From assembly GCF_000004075.3 (NCBI RefSeq), contig NC_026659.2, positions 29,654,272 through 29,718,271 of the forward strand: a stretch of 64,000 bases of DNA, given 5' to 3'. Below the pieces are notes generated by a model. It did not search any database. It had not been told where the DNA came from and saw nothing but the letters and a program-made list of their open reading frames with translations. The position numbers and the translations under genes were made by a program. This document shows, in pieces, positions 13,505-25,500 of this stretch. This DNA is from Cucumis sativus. Taxonomy: Eukaryota > Streptophyta > Magnoliopsida > Cucurbitales > Cucurbitaceae. How positions within the stretch are numbered: the first letter of the stretch is position 1; each line of letters starts with the position of its first letter.

Positions 13505-13773
13505 TACTACAAAAAAAATTCATTATTTAGTGACGCAAAATTTTAGTAGTGTAGGTAATTTTTGTCAGTGAAAGATCATTTATAGCAACGCAAAAAATAT
13601 GTGCAACAAAAATATTACTATTAGCAACACGCTTTTATCCACATTGCAATAATATCACTAAACGTTAAATAGTTTTAGCAACAAACATGTTGCTAAAAGC
13701 TTACCAAATTTTTAACTTTTCCCCCTTTATTTTTAATTTCCTTCCAACCCCTTATCATTTTTTATTTTTCTGC

Positions 13774-13804
<31 letters not shown>

Positions 13805-13990
13805 ATCCGCTTTAATTCGTAAAAAGAAAAACCTTGACTCGGTTGTCTCCTCCATATGCCATTGGAGCGTTAGCCTTCCTCTCCCATCCCAACATGGTCG
13901 CTCGTCTCCTCTATCTCCATCCGCGTCGAAAATAACCAACACCCAAGCATCTGATGCACAATGTTGGCGTCTCTGTGATTTTTAATTAGA
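13505..13990 (+). mobile_element. Decayed CACTA (En/Spm)-like transposon end
   Basis: TACTACAAAAAAAA at 13505 differs by one base from the CACTACAAAAAA terminus typical of plant CACTA elements. Behind it are subterminal motifs of the usual kind: TTTAGTGACGCAAAA, ATAGCAACGCAAAAA, TAGCAACACGC, and an inverted pair TAGCAAC/GTTGCTA around 13676-13696. A run of 28 A (13774-13801) and a GC-richer stretch (13802-13960) follow. No transposase is present and no opposite terminus was found, so this is a fragment or a non-autonomous copy. Confidence 0.4.
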
Positions 13991-15114
13991 GGCACATGGT
14001 AAATCGATGTTATATCGGAGAATTCAAAAAGTCACTTTGCTTTTAAGATTTTGACTGCATTGACATTCTACTTCACTTTCTCAACTCATGCTAGATGCAT
14101 TCACATACAATTTTTTTAGTATATGAAGTTTGAGATATTTTGTGATTCATTTAGATGTTTTTTTCTCTTCTCTTCCATTTTTTTTTTGTGGGGATTGTGA
14201 TTTATTATATTATATGAGAATATTCATCTACAATTTCATATATGAGTTACATTTTTTAGTTTGTTATCGAAACATTCAACAAGTTCTATTTTATTTTTTT
14301 TATTCAACTTGATGTTCTTTTAATTTGTTTCAAGATTTTAATTTGAGAAAAAATAAAAGTAAAAATAGTAAAGAGGGAAAGATTAAAAAAGAGGATGTAA
14401 AAGATTTTAGATTTTGAAAAAAGAAAAGAACGAAATTAGTTTAAATATGTTGATTATGTTTTTTGTGTTTGGCATAAACCAACTTATATAGAATTAATTA
14501 GTAATATGATAAATCTAGAACCTAATCATTCAAATATTGAAGGTGCATTATCGTTCCGTTAAATAATTAACAGAATTCTAAGCCATAACCAAAGTAAACT
14601 CTTTTTAAAAATTAAAAGTTTTTTAATATTTATGAATCAAAATTAAAAAAAAAAAAAATAGGGTTAGTAAATGGGTCATAAAAGAATGGTGCACATAAAA
14701 GAAGCAAAGTTACTTACAAGAGTGCAAATGAATATTGGAATTTCTAACATTTTATTGTCAACAATTAAAATGGGGTTCCCTTAGCATTTAAAGATATTAT
14801 ATATTTATTTATTACACAAGCAGAAAAATAATAACAACAATAATAATTTATACAAAATCAATAATTACCTTAGTTAAGAACTTTATACAATTATTTAAAA
14901 TGTTAGCTACAGAGGTTCCACCCTAATGTCTCATTGCATTTACTTAGAAGTAAATACACATTTTCGCCATCCAATCATATATTTTTCATATCCAACCATA
15001 ATAGGTACGGTCCCTTCTCATAATTAAAATTAGTGTAAAATATAAATCTACCTAACTCGATCACACGTCATCCTTCAATCTTATCCCCTTGCAGTACGAT
15101 ATAACACTAACCAA
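13991..15114. other. Intergenic, nothing recognised
   Basis: AT-rich sequence with short chance open frames only; an A/T-run cluster near 14640-14662 is the main visible structure. Confidence 0.55.
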
Positions 15115-15675
15115 GGTGTTAAAAAAATAGTTGAAAACCAAATCGATGAACAAATTGAACTGCAACTGAATCATAACCGAACTAAAACTAAATGTATGCG
15201 GTTTGATTCAGTTTATGTTAAATTAAAACCGATTCTTATGTGGTTCAGTTCGATTCAAGACATTAAATCAATTATTAAACCGAACTGAATCGTTTTATTT
15301 AAAAAATTTAAGTATATAGGTCTAACTTAGGGTTGGGTATAAGTGTAACTTTGTAAGAATTATTTTGATGAACTTTCAAACTTTTGAAACTTCTATGTCC
15401 TATACTCAATTACTGTACAACTAAATTTATTTGTAACTTTGTAGAACTATTACTCATGTATAATGTTCATAAAGGATTTCAATTCTAATATTTATGCATA
15501 AACGATTTTATTTCAATTCGGTTTTATTTATGCATAACCAGTCCAATTTTGATTCAGTTTTGACACAGATAAGCATTTCAGTTCGATTTTGGATGAGATT
15601 TTTTTTAATATATTTTTCAGTTTAATGCAGTTTTAGCTTCAAACCGAACCGTGAACAACTCTAACATTAACGAGA
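15115..15675. repeat. Dispersed element rich in AACCGAACTGAA / TTCGGTTTGATT words
   Basis: The left half holds ACCGAACTAAAACTAAA and GGTTTGATTCAG; the right half holds TTCGGTTTTATTT, TTTTGATTCAGTTTTGAC and CAAACCGAACCGTGAAC. The two halves read as imperfect inverse complements. Its edges (GGTGTTAAAAAAATAG and AACAACTCTAACATTAA) resemble degraded ends of the GGGTGT...ACACCCCTA family seen at 39.9-42.9 kb. It has no coding potential. Confidence 0.5.
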
Positions 15676-17155
15676 TAGAGGTGTTATCTTTAGACGTAAC
15701 ACCTCTAACACATAAATGTATATGAAATTGTCAAAAATAAAAGAAATTAACAATATTAAGAGCAAATGTTAATTTATATTCTTAAATTTTAAGAATTGTA
15801 TCCATTACAATCTTTAAACTAATAATTATATCAATTAATTAAACTCTAATAGTTATATCAATTTTATGGATTTAGTTTGTTGATATGTTTTTAGCAATTA
15901 ATTAAATTCCACAAATCTCATAAACAATTGTACCAAAAATTAGACTATTCATAACTATTGCGTTGGAAACTCTTTCATTTATTAATATTCTTTTAGGAAC
16001 AAAATATAATAAAGAGTGAAAATGGATACACTTCATATTGAATGGGTTTAGATTAAAAGTTAATTGATTCATGAATTTCAATTGTTACAGTCCCTAAAGT
16101 TTATGTTAAGGTTATAAATAATTTTAGGTAAGAATAATTATATTGTACGTAAATATATCAATTTTATATTGTGAGCAAAAAGTAAAAGTTTGAAGTTACA
16201 AACATATCATATGTACCTGTTCTGACATGGTACATCATTGTGTTTCCTCATAAATTTAACCTTGAGTATAAAATATATCGAATGTTCTTTTTCATATACA
16301 TATATATAAAAGGAAATTAGCCTATATTTCTACTTACCCTAAAAGTACTTAATATATGTGTAATGAAAATTTTATTAATTTATTACATGCATCTACTCAA
16401 ACTAACCCAAAATATCAATTTATACTCTAAGTTTTAAATGATAATTTATATCATTTTAAACCCTAAACGTTCCTTCATCTTTCACAAATAAATCGAGGTT
16501 AGTGTATATATATATATATGGATAAACTTAAGAAGAAGTTTGAGGGTTTAAATGAAAGGAAGAAGAAGAAAGAAAGTGGTTGGTAGGGTAGGGTTAGAGA
16601 AAAGAAGATGAGATGTAGACAAGTTGAATTGAGGTAGAAACATGTGAAGGTTGAAACCAAAAACATAGGCATTTAATACTTATGCCCTCTCACCAGAAGA
16701 CCACACACCCTACCCTTTTCTCAATTATCCCCAAACCTCTCCACCACTTCATTTCCCTCTCACTTTCTGCCCTCAATTTTTTTTCTTTTTTTTTTTCAAC
16801 TACGATGGAACCCAATTCAATCTCTTACCTTTAGAAACGGAAGTCATGTCAATACCATTCATCTAAACTAATTCAACCCTGTTTGTTTATGTATTGCAAT
16901 ATATGCAGCTAACTCTTCTTCATTTATTAGGCTAACTTTGGTTTGTTCGAGTATATAAATCTTTGGACCTCTTTTGGGCCACCCCATACGAAATTTTAAT
17001 TAATATTTTATGTTTCAACAACTTTTTATTTTCTTATATGTGGAATATCGTTTGGTGACTATCGACTTATAGTTATGATTAGAATGGATTTAAAATCTTA
17101 GATCGATAAATTAAGGATAATTTTAATGGATGGCCATTTGAGAAATAATAATTAA
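15676..17155. other. Intergenic, nothing recognised
   Basis: AT-rich, with a (TA)n tract near 16506-16520 and purine-rich GAAGAAG runs near 16545-16620. No gene or known element could be supported. Confidence 0.55.
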
Positions 17156-17337
17156 GGATATAGCAACACTTAAAAAAATTACAAATATAATAAAACTATC
17201 GCTGATAGACTTGTACCATTGATAGATCAATATTTACAACATGATCTACCGGTGATAGACTTCTATCATTGATAGAATTTGACAAATTTTGCAATATTTG
17301 CAAATTTTTTAAAATGTTGTTATATACTTTGAATCTA
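17156..17337. mobile_element. MITE-like dispersed repeat, copy 2 (best preserved)
   Basis: The left end is GGATATAGCAACACTTAAAA. The reverse complement of the right end reads GTATATAACAACATTTTAAA, so the ends form an imperfect terminal inverted repeat of about 35 bases. The core is built from palindromic words: GCTGATAGACTTGTACCATT, GATAGATCAATATTT, GGTGATAGACTTCTATCATT and GATAGAATTT. No open frame is present. Compare 3104-3292 and 50861-51023. A clear target-site duplication was not found. Confidence 0.6.
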
Positions 17338-18320
17338 ATTGCTAAATTTTTAAATATTTCATAAATTAAGTTGTTTTAACATGTCACGTCCATGTGTTTG
17401 TAATTAAATTATATTAGTTGGGTGAGTTGAGGAATAGTTAGAATATCTAGTCGATCACTTTAAAACTCTAATTAAGATGACTTATATTATCCATAGATTA
17501 GGAAACTTTTGTTATATTTGTATATATATATTTTTTTCAGTCTGTTTTGTTGTTTGAAATAATTTAGAATTATAAATAAAAATAGGAAGAAAAAGAGATT
17601 TGTTTAAAGTTGGAGTTAGTGAGGATACAATTCAGAATGGGGCTGATGAGGAAATGGGCCTCAATGGTCTATATGGCCTTTTTAGGCAACAAGAATGCGT
17701 TGTAAAGAATGTTTCTTCTTTATTTATTTATTTTTACAAAAGATAAAAGGCAAAAAGTGAATCAAACCATGTTGAATTAAAGAAAAACAAAACAAAATCT
17801 ATATTTATGTAGTGTAGATCATGTGCATTGAACAAGTCGATATACTAACAAGTGCATAAATCATCCAGTATAAAGTAAAATGATCAACCAAAAGGTATGA
17901 TGTTTGGATCTCTCGGTGAACTAAAAACGATAACTATTGGATAACTACTTTTGATATCTATGCCAATGACCACCTCATCTCATTGATTTGAGATAAGCAT
18001 ATAAATATTATTCTTTGCAGGGTTAATTTTATATCAAAGCATAATTTAGCAGATAAAGTAAACAATTGTGTTGTATTTGATATTAACTCCTTTCTTTTAA
18101 GTTTGAAGGTTTTACAGTCTCCCAGTACCTACACTTAATCAGTAGTGACAAATAAATGTAATGGAATCAGCTTCCCATCTCCCAAAGATGGCACATAAGA
18201 TTCACACATTGATGGTTTCCTAATTCCATGAAAGAAAAACCCACACAACACTCTTGATGCTTTTGCATTTTCATCTTCATCAAAAGGCTGTTGTTTTCCA
18301 CAACCCCACCAACTTCCCCC
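17338..18320. other. Upstream flank of the Cys/Gln-repeat gene
   Basis: AT-rich intergenic DNA. A 66-codon minus-strand open frame at 18135-18335 lies in the immediate promoter of the plus-strand gene and has no recognisable domain, so I do not call it a gene. Confidence 0.5.
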
Positions 18321-18330
18321 TAAATAAAAA
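18321..18330 (+). promoter_or_regulatory. TATA-box-like element for the Cys/Gln-repeat gene
   Basis: TAAATAAAAA lies 77-86 bases upstream of the ATG at 18407, a spacing that would give a short leader beginning near 18350. The assignment is by sequence and distance only. Confidence 0.4.
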
Positions 18331-18406
18331 GCCATAGCAGACCTTCACTTTTACAATCCGTTCCATTCATAGGCTAACCAAGAAAACAAAGAGAGCTTCA
18401 GTAGAA

Positions 18407-19084
18407 ATGACCATTTCCAAATCCAAGTTTCTCACTATCTTTCTCCTCTTCTGCACCCTTCTTCACCTTGGCTTTGCCATTGAAGAAGCTATGGACAACC
18501 CCATTGCTCAGAGCGAGATTGGACAACATCTCCCTTATGCACCGGACTGCTGCAGTAGCTGCCACTCAGGGACCTGCTGTAGTGGCGGCAGCAGCGACAT
18601 CCCTCCTTATGGGTGTGTGGACAATCCACCTAGGTGTAGTTCTAGCTCAATTTGCCATCCCTCTCCTTCATCAGGCCCGTGCCAGGGACCGTGCCAGGTA
18701 CCGTGCCAGGGACCGTGCCAGGCACCGTGCCAGGTACCGTGCCAGGTACCGTGCCAGGGACCAAGCCAGGTACCGTGCCAGGGACCGAGCCAGTGTCAAG
18801 GATCGTGCCAGGTACCGTGCCAGGGATCGAGCCAGTGTCAAGGATCGTGCCAGGGCCAGTGCCAAGGATCGTGTCAGGGCCAGTGCCAAGGATCGTGTCA
18901 GGGATCATGCCAGGGCCAATGCCAAGGATCGTGCCAAGGCCAAGGATCGTGTCAGGGCCAATGCCAAGGATCGTGCCAGTCTTGTGGTTGTGGGAGAGGA
19001 AATGTCCGGGTTGAGGAACAAGATGAATCAAACTTTAATCAACCTACAAGTGAATCAATTTCCCCAAAGAATGATGGAAATTAG
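18407..19084 (+). CDS. Secreted cysteine/glutamine-rich tandem-repeat protein, unrecognised family
   Basis: Single exon, 225 aa. A clear signal peptide (hydrophobic [16 protein letters not shown], probable cleavage near residue 24) is followed by an acidic linker and a Cys cluster [12 protein letters not shown]. Then come about 105 residues of four-residue steps, first PCQ(G/V/A), then (S/Q)CQG, ending [11 protein letters not shown]. The hydrophilic tail is Glu/Asn/Ser-rich. The mature protein has about 33 cysteines, most of them spaced every fourth residue. This recalls keratin-associated or small proline-rich proteins in style, not by homology. Secretion to the apoplast or cell wall is an inference; disulfide or metal-rich structures are possible. 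A TATA-like box (18321) and an AATAAA (19177-19182) bracket the frame. It converges on the MLO gene 470 bases downstream. I do not recognise a named family. Confidence 0.75.
   Translation: MTISKSKFLTIFLLFCTLLHLGFAIEEAMDNPIAQSEIGQHLPYAPDCCSSCHSGTCCSGGSSDIPPYGCVDNPPRCSSSSICHPSPSSGPCQGPCQVPCQGPCQAPCQVPCQVPCQGPSQVPCQGPSQCQGSCQVPCQGSSQCQGSCQGQCQGSCQGQCQGSCQGSCQGQCQGSCQGQGSCQGQCQGSCQSCGCGRGNVRVEEQDESNFNQPTSESISPKNDGN
18674..18985 (+). repeat. 12-bp coding minisatellite (GTGCCAGGGACC type)
   Basis: Tandem 12-base units of the form GTGCCAGGTACC or GTGCCAGGGACC shift in the second half to ATCGTGCCAGGGCCAGTGCCA-like units. The unit is a multiple of three and lacks stops in several frames. This explains the long overlapping open frames on both strands here. 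Length polymorphism between individuals is expected. Confidence 0.9.
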
Positions 19085-19554
19085 GACATGAAGGTCAGTG
19101 AAGGAGTTGGATCATGTTCTTCATGTCCAACATTAAGATCTTAGTCAATAATGTCAACACTGCTCGTGGCTTGCAAATAAAAAGCTTCATGATATGGATT
19201 CATTTTCTTATTATAATATCACTCTAATATCAATACATAACTTTTTCTCTACATATCATATTTCCTATGTTACAAAAGCTGAATTTCGTAAGTTCATGTT
19301 CAGTATGAGTATCTCCTTCCTAGCCTCAAATATTCTCAACACTTGATTTCGGTTGAATCTTACGCTAATCTAATCTTAACTATCATTGCTGCTTCAATGT
19401 AACTATCATTGCTGCTTCGACATTGTTATCAAGGCCATGAAAGCCCTCATATATTCCGACTGATTTATTCCATATAGCCTTGGACTGCTAACCTCTTCGG
19501 TCAGTCCTTCGGACCAGATGCGCGAAGAAGAAAAAGAAGATTTAATCTTACAGG
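19085..19554. other. Convergent 3' flanks of the Cys/Gln-repeat and MLO genes
   Basis: Holds the presumed 3' UTRs of both genes, including AATAAA at 19177. A 23-base-period direct repeat (CTATCATTGCTGCTTC at 19380 and 19403) is the only other structure. Confidence 0.55.
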
Positions 19555-22500
19555 CTATCTTTTGACTGGCATAGAAAAGCTTCTCATAAAGTTTTCTACC
19601 TCAAACTTATGATCAACTGATGTAGAAAGAGATGTAGAGGGTTGTAGAAGAGGCGTTCTAGCTCTGCTTGGTCGTTCATTAGGAACAGAGTCAGGTTCAT
19701 CGTGTACAGAAGTCGGCTGTAGTTCGATTGACGTGTAGTCGGCAGTAGTTTCAGAAATATCATCAATAAGCCTACGGTCATCATCCTCAAGTGACATCAC
19801 CGTGCTTGTTTCAGTGTGAATCGTGGTGTCATCTGCAAACATGCGGAGCCTTCTTTTCCTTCTAGCTGCCTTCCCCCATCCATGGATTGTTTCCCTTATT
19901 CTTTGTGGAATTAATGCAGCTTTATAGTTTGTTCCCATCTAGAGAAAAGATGCACAAAAGTTTGAAGTTAATCACAGTAGTATTCAGAATACAAGTACGA
20001 AACTAGCTTGCCTGTATGTTTGAAACTGATACCTGAGTAACCAAAGCATACAAGGGCAAGGTGCTGTAGCTGCAAAGGAACTGCCCAGCGAATCTAGGAA
20101 TAAACATCAGAAAAATTGAATATATAGCAAAAATTGGACATATAGCTCTTTAACCAAACATGAGACTAGAAATAACTTCAATTCATGCATACCCCAAAAC
20201 AAGTCTTGCATAGACAAGCATATGATTCCTGATAAAGCAAGAATTATATCCGAATTGCCACTGCAAATTAGGGGGAAAAAAGTATTAGTTACAAACTTAC
20301 AAGTAACTCTAGCAGAGTTTTCTCAATCCATATTTCTAAACATTTTGTGATCTTGTTTGTTCCATTTCATTTTTCCATTTGTTGTAAGTTGCAAAACACT
20401 GGCAGTGCTTGATGTTCGTAGAAATTAAGTTGATCATATTTATGAAAGGAGGAAAGTACCCAGAACCAGAAGAATGATGCCAACTCAAATGCATTCTGCA
20501 AGGAGGGTTAAACAAAAAGAAACTTCAATAAATCAGATATGAACATTAAGGTCAATAATCTGGATGATGATCATTCTAATGTAAATAATAAAAATTGACC
20601 TGGAAAAGGATAAAGTGGATTAAGGACAAAAGGAGTTCAGGCTTCTTAAACCAGAAAAGATCATCTCTTGGCTTTAGCTTTGAACCCGAAAATGAACCAG
20701 TTATACCAGCACTTTCCAATGCCAATGTTGCAATTACATGTTGCAGCTTCGTGCCCACTAAAAGAACAAGCTACAAAAAAAAAAGGTTGGATAGGCAAGG
20801 TGAAGTTTTTCTTGATGATGAGAGGTTCAAGCAAGATCTTAAAATGCTGGTATAGAAAAATGCTCTGTTTAAAGAAGTTTGTATGGGCGAGACAAGAGAG
20901 ACAAGGAGAGAGAATACTCACAGCAATAGGAACGCTTGCTATCCAGAAATACAGATTAGAGCCTACAGTAGTAATGCAAAGAAAATGAGAAAATTCAGCA
21001 TGTTTTATAGAAACAGGCAACTCAAGTTTGATCGTGGTAGTTTAGAGATTGATATAAAATAGCATGAGCTACAAGATGTTTGGCAATGTGTTAGGTGATA
21101 TTTAGTATGGTGTTAGTTAAGGGTATAAGGGTAATTAGATAGATAGGAAGTTAGTAGTTATCGTGTAAGGGTGGTTACAACTTCTTATAAATAGATGGGA
21201 GGGTAAGTAAGAGTAAAGGAGGTTATATTGTGGAGTGATCTAGGGCTTGGGTGAGAGTGCTCAAGAGGGAGGTTCCAAGTGCTTTATACTTGGGTTTATC
21301 TTGTATTTCCTTATAGTTACATTACAAATAAATTCAAATCTTGTTCTTGTTAAGAAGTATCCTAACACAACCATCAAGATCAGAAGTTAAATAATGACAC
21401 CAACTGAAGTAAGAGTATCTAACGTAACAGTTCTGAGGATCATCAATCTTCGGCTCAACCTAGTAATAATAAGATCAGATAGGAAAGAAGCATAGGAAGG
21501 ATTAATGGACAAAATGACATATTTCATGCAATTGGTTCAAACTACAACTTTTTGGTTATGATTTCCAACAGAGAGCTTTACCTTTTACATTAAACAGCAT
21601 GAAAGCAACAACAAATCCCCACAACGGACCACTGCATTAAAGAGAAGAGGTATTAGTACTAGCTTTCACCTCTTCTAGGGAATCTAAATATGCATGCATA
21701 TATAGTAATGTTTGAGTTTCCAAACATGCCAAAGTCAGCTCAACTTAATGATAATTGGCATGGTCTTCCTCTCTCAAGGCCGAAGATTCGATCTCCCATC
21801 CCTACCGTTGTAGGATTCCAAAAAAGGAGTTTCCAAGACATGAAGCTACTATGGTAAATATTTATTTTAGGTTATTATTTCAACTCCTTTATCCTTTACA
21901 AATCGAGAGGAGTCAAACTGGCCATATAAATGGCAGAGCCTTTTTATTGTGTCATGATGTAGCAAAATCAACATTTTCAAGGAGACCAACATTCAAATAT
22001 TAACTGAAGGAATTCCAATGTCCTCAAAAGGCCTCCAAAGTATTTCCCCTCAACCTCTGTGTTGTAGCTTTGCAGGAGTCTATTATCATATAAACTTATC
22101 TAAAATGAAATTTGCAGTCGTTTCACCTACCTCACGCCAACTATCCTTTGGAATTCTTCTTCCATGGAGCGAATCATGTAACTGTGGAAATCATAAGTCA
22201 AGGGGAGATGATGATTCTGCAATAAATAAGATCAAATGGAAAATCTGTTCAATATTTAGGGTCTTAAGAATATAGATTAATTCCTTAAAAAAAAAAAAAC
22301 ACCCACATATTAATATTTTAAAATGAGCCACCTTAAATAATGTAACTATGTAGATTTTACTGCGACTACTATGTTAGCATGAACAATTCAAACACATGTA
22401 CTGAAATAACAAAAACATGTCACTATTGCACAAGTCCTCCAAGCTCATACTAGGTATTTTCCAAAAGATTCCACAAACATAATAGCTTGACAACAGCCAC

Positions 22501-25500
22501 CTGATGATACAAATACTAGCAAATCATATTTACATACCATGATGAAGCCCTTGCGAAGTGTGAGGTAGTCAGCACGAACTACAGAATTCCCAAATTGCCG
22601 GAAAAAACATGTCTACAATTTAAAAGTTCAATTAATTCAAAGAAAATTAAAATCAAGATATGTCAAGGTAGTGGTAAAACTTTAAAAGGGCAGGAGGAGA
22701 AAACTACAAGAAGAGTATAGAGTTATTTTGTTGAAAGAAAAATAAAAAAAGTAGATAGGCTTTCTAGAGTACTATGCTTTCTAGAGTACATCTCCCGTAT
22801 ATCTGGACACAAATATTTGTCTACCTCACTCACCTATCTCTTCATATATTGCTAATCTATTGCTAAAAACAAACTTCTCTAACAACTCTGACAAATTATG
22901 ATGACTGAACATGTCATAGGACTATTCTTCACTAGGCTAACTAACCCGTTTACTAATTAGCCAAATATGTATTGTTACTCTGCCCCAAAACGCATATTTT
23001 GTATTCATCCAATATAAAGATACCCTAAAAATACATACTTCAAGTCTTACAGTTGCTCATAAAAAGCTACTTGACTATGTGGGATCTTTTACTCATCTCT
23101 ATGGAATTAAATAAACTGATTCGAGACATAGCCAAACCCACAAAACCAAAAGTTTCAAGGTGCAAGCTCGCATCAACTATGGAGTTGTCCATTCCAACCT
23201 CAAGAATTTGATAATAGCTCCCTCTAAATATGTTGAAACTTTAACAATGCATTGATTATCCAAGAAAAAGGAAAAGATGTGGAAATTTTCGCTCCATCGT
23301 TATCCAATGCTTTTTAGCCCAGAATTTAAGTTCCCCATGCTGCATCAAGTTTTTATGTGATTATATTTTATCCGAGGTGAAAAGTTCCTCGGTGACCTAT
23401 GTGGGAAAAGTGAGTGGACTTTCTGACTGACCATTGTACAGAAAGAGTTTACTTCCATCATATCCAACTCTTCCATTGATTTCATCATCAAATGTCTCTT
23501 GATGTAGCTCATCACTGCATGCCAGAATGAAGCACACAATTGAATCACCATAAGAACCCCTCAAAAGTACACCCTTGAATAGATGGATATGGTGAGTGCA
23601 CATGCATGCTGATAGAGAATTATAACATCAAACAGAGTATTGTGTGGAAGCTGAATGCATACCACCCAGATTAGAAAACTGTTCCTTGTCATAGGATTTG
23701 AAGTGTGATATCGAACAAAGGTTGATTGCCTCCGCAACGTCATTTCTCTTGTGATATCTATGATGGTATAGAATCACTTGTTAGCATAAGAAAATTGTAT
23801 CTGATTAAAGAATTAAAAGTTTAAAATGGTTGGCTCATTTGGAACCTTAAAAGAAAGAAAGAAAAAAGTCCTTCATACGGCGTGTTGAATAGTAAATAAA
23901 ACATGAACACCAAATAAGGGGGGAAATAGTGCCTCATGATTAATTTTGTGTCACTACAATCTTTGCAAGAAGAACAAGAGAGAAGAATAAATAGGTAAAA
24001 GGGACATCAACCATGAAAATATATTTGGTATAAATTACTATGAAAAAAATATGACTGGCTTTAATAATGCCTTAAAAGACTTCTAAATTCAGTATCATTA
24101 ACAAAAGTGTGCTTGATAGGACGAAATAAGGATTAGTTTCATACTCATTATGCATCGAGTGCTTAATAGAAGATGAATACAAATAAAAAGATATGTTATC
24201 TAATCCCACATTACCTGACCATAGAGCTTACCATTTAGTGAATCATGTCTGTCCATATGGGCTTCATTCTCCCAAACCCTCCATCTGTGAATCTGATTTT
24301 TATCATATATCAAACAATTACAACTCGTAACACTTGTGATTCTTTTGAAATTTCTCAATTCCCATCAAATACCAATATTCTATGTCAAGATATTGCAGGT
24401 CAATAGGCAACATCTTTGGATGTATTTTGAGACAGAAAATGAAGGCAGTCATTTATCAATGACAAGTGAGATCTCTTTCCAACACAAAATGGAATATAAA
24501 TAGCAGATATTGGGAACTAAGATGGTTATGTGAAATCAAAAGTGAAAGAAAATTCACAAGTTTAGAAATCCTTGTTTTGGGAAGTGCAAAAAAAAGATTT
24601 AAAGGGATTTAATACAAAATAACCATATCAACTAGGAAGTACCTTCACAATTGCGAGTAACATTGTTAAGCAGCTATAAGATATATGAGTTACTGCCATT
24701 ATAAAGATAAAGCGATGCAATTGCTCAAGACCCTCATATGAAACAAACGGCTCATAACCCTGCATAACGAGTATTTGAAAGGTTTCAATCAGCATCAGCT
24801 TGGAAGAAGTATTGAGTTCTTATTTGAGTAATATGAACTTTATTACATGCCTCTTTGCAGGTTTTCTTATTCACATTAAGCATCCGCCTAAACAAATGGG
24901 GTAATACAGAAGCTGTATATAGTTTCCGTTCCTCGGATGAATTGTCATCTTCATGTTCGTCAGCCTCAGCTCTGGTGCATGGAGTAAAAGGGGTATTGTA
25001 GAACTTTGATGGAACGCAGATATTTGATATTGAGCTTGAAGTAGCTGTTAAAAGGAGAGAAATAAATCCAAGCAGCATCAACTCTGAAACCAGAAAGCCA
25101 AATGACTGAAGTTAAGAAATAAGAAATGAAAAATAAACTATAAATTAAATACACAAGGCAGCCAGAATGCATAAACAAACTTTTAACTGTCAAGCACGCT
25201 TTAAGCAATTGATTGAATAGCATAGGCAACTTACCTTCTTTCATTTTCTCCACTGCCTCAAACAGTGGCTTTCGATTAGTTTTCCCCAACCACTGAGTAC
25301 AAAACAAACAATCAAAAATCATAAAAACATAAAAATCTCTAGTTAATGAACTGAAACAAACCAAAAAAATAATCCAAGTTTGCAGGATACTAGCTCTTTA
25401 ATAAAAAAAGAAACGTAAAGCTACATTCTCTATTCATGATATTACACATTACATGAAAGTTCAAACAAATTACGGACAGAACAGTTAAAATGAAAGAATA

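Noticed and set aside
13733..13942. 69-codon minus-strand frame with a poly-Phe run
   Set aside because: The Phe run is the translation of the 28-A homopolymer; no domain, within a transposon-like remnant.
18135..18335. 66-codon minus-strand frame upstream of the Cys/Gln-repeat gene
   Set aside because: Overlaps that gene's TATA-like box and has no recognisable features.
18468..19091. Long alternative frames over the Cys/Gln-repeat gene (plus-strand Arg/Ala-rich and Val/Pro/Gly-rich frames; minus-strand 129- and 72-codon frames)
   Set aside because: They arise because the 12-base repeat unit is a multiple of three and stop-free in several frames. Only the frame at 18407 has a signal peptide and flanking unique domains.
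24966..25364. 132-codon minus-strand frame in the MLO 5' region
   Set aside because: Read-through of MLO exon 2 into its flanking introns; the true exons are 25292-25235 and 25083-24851 in spliced phase.
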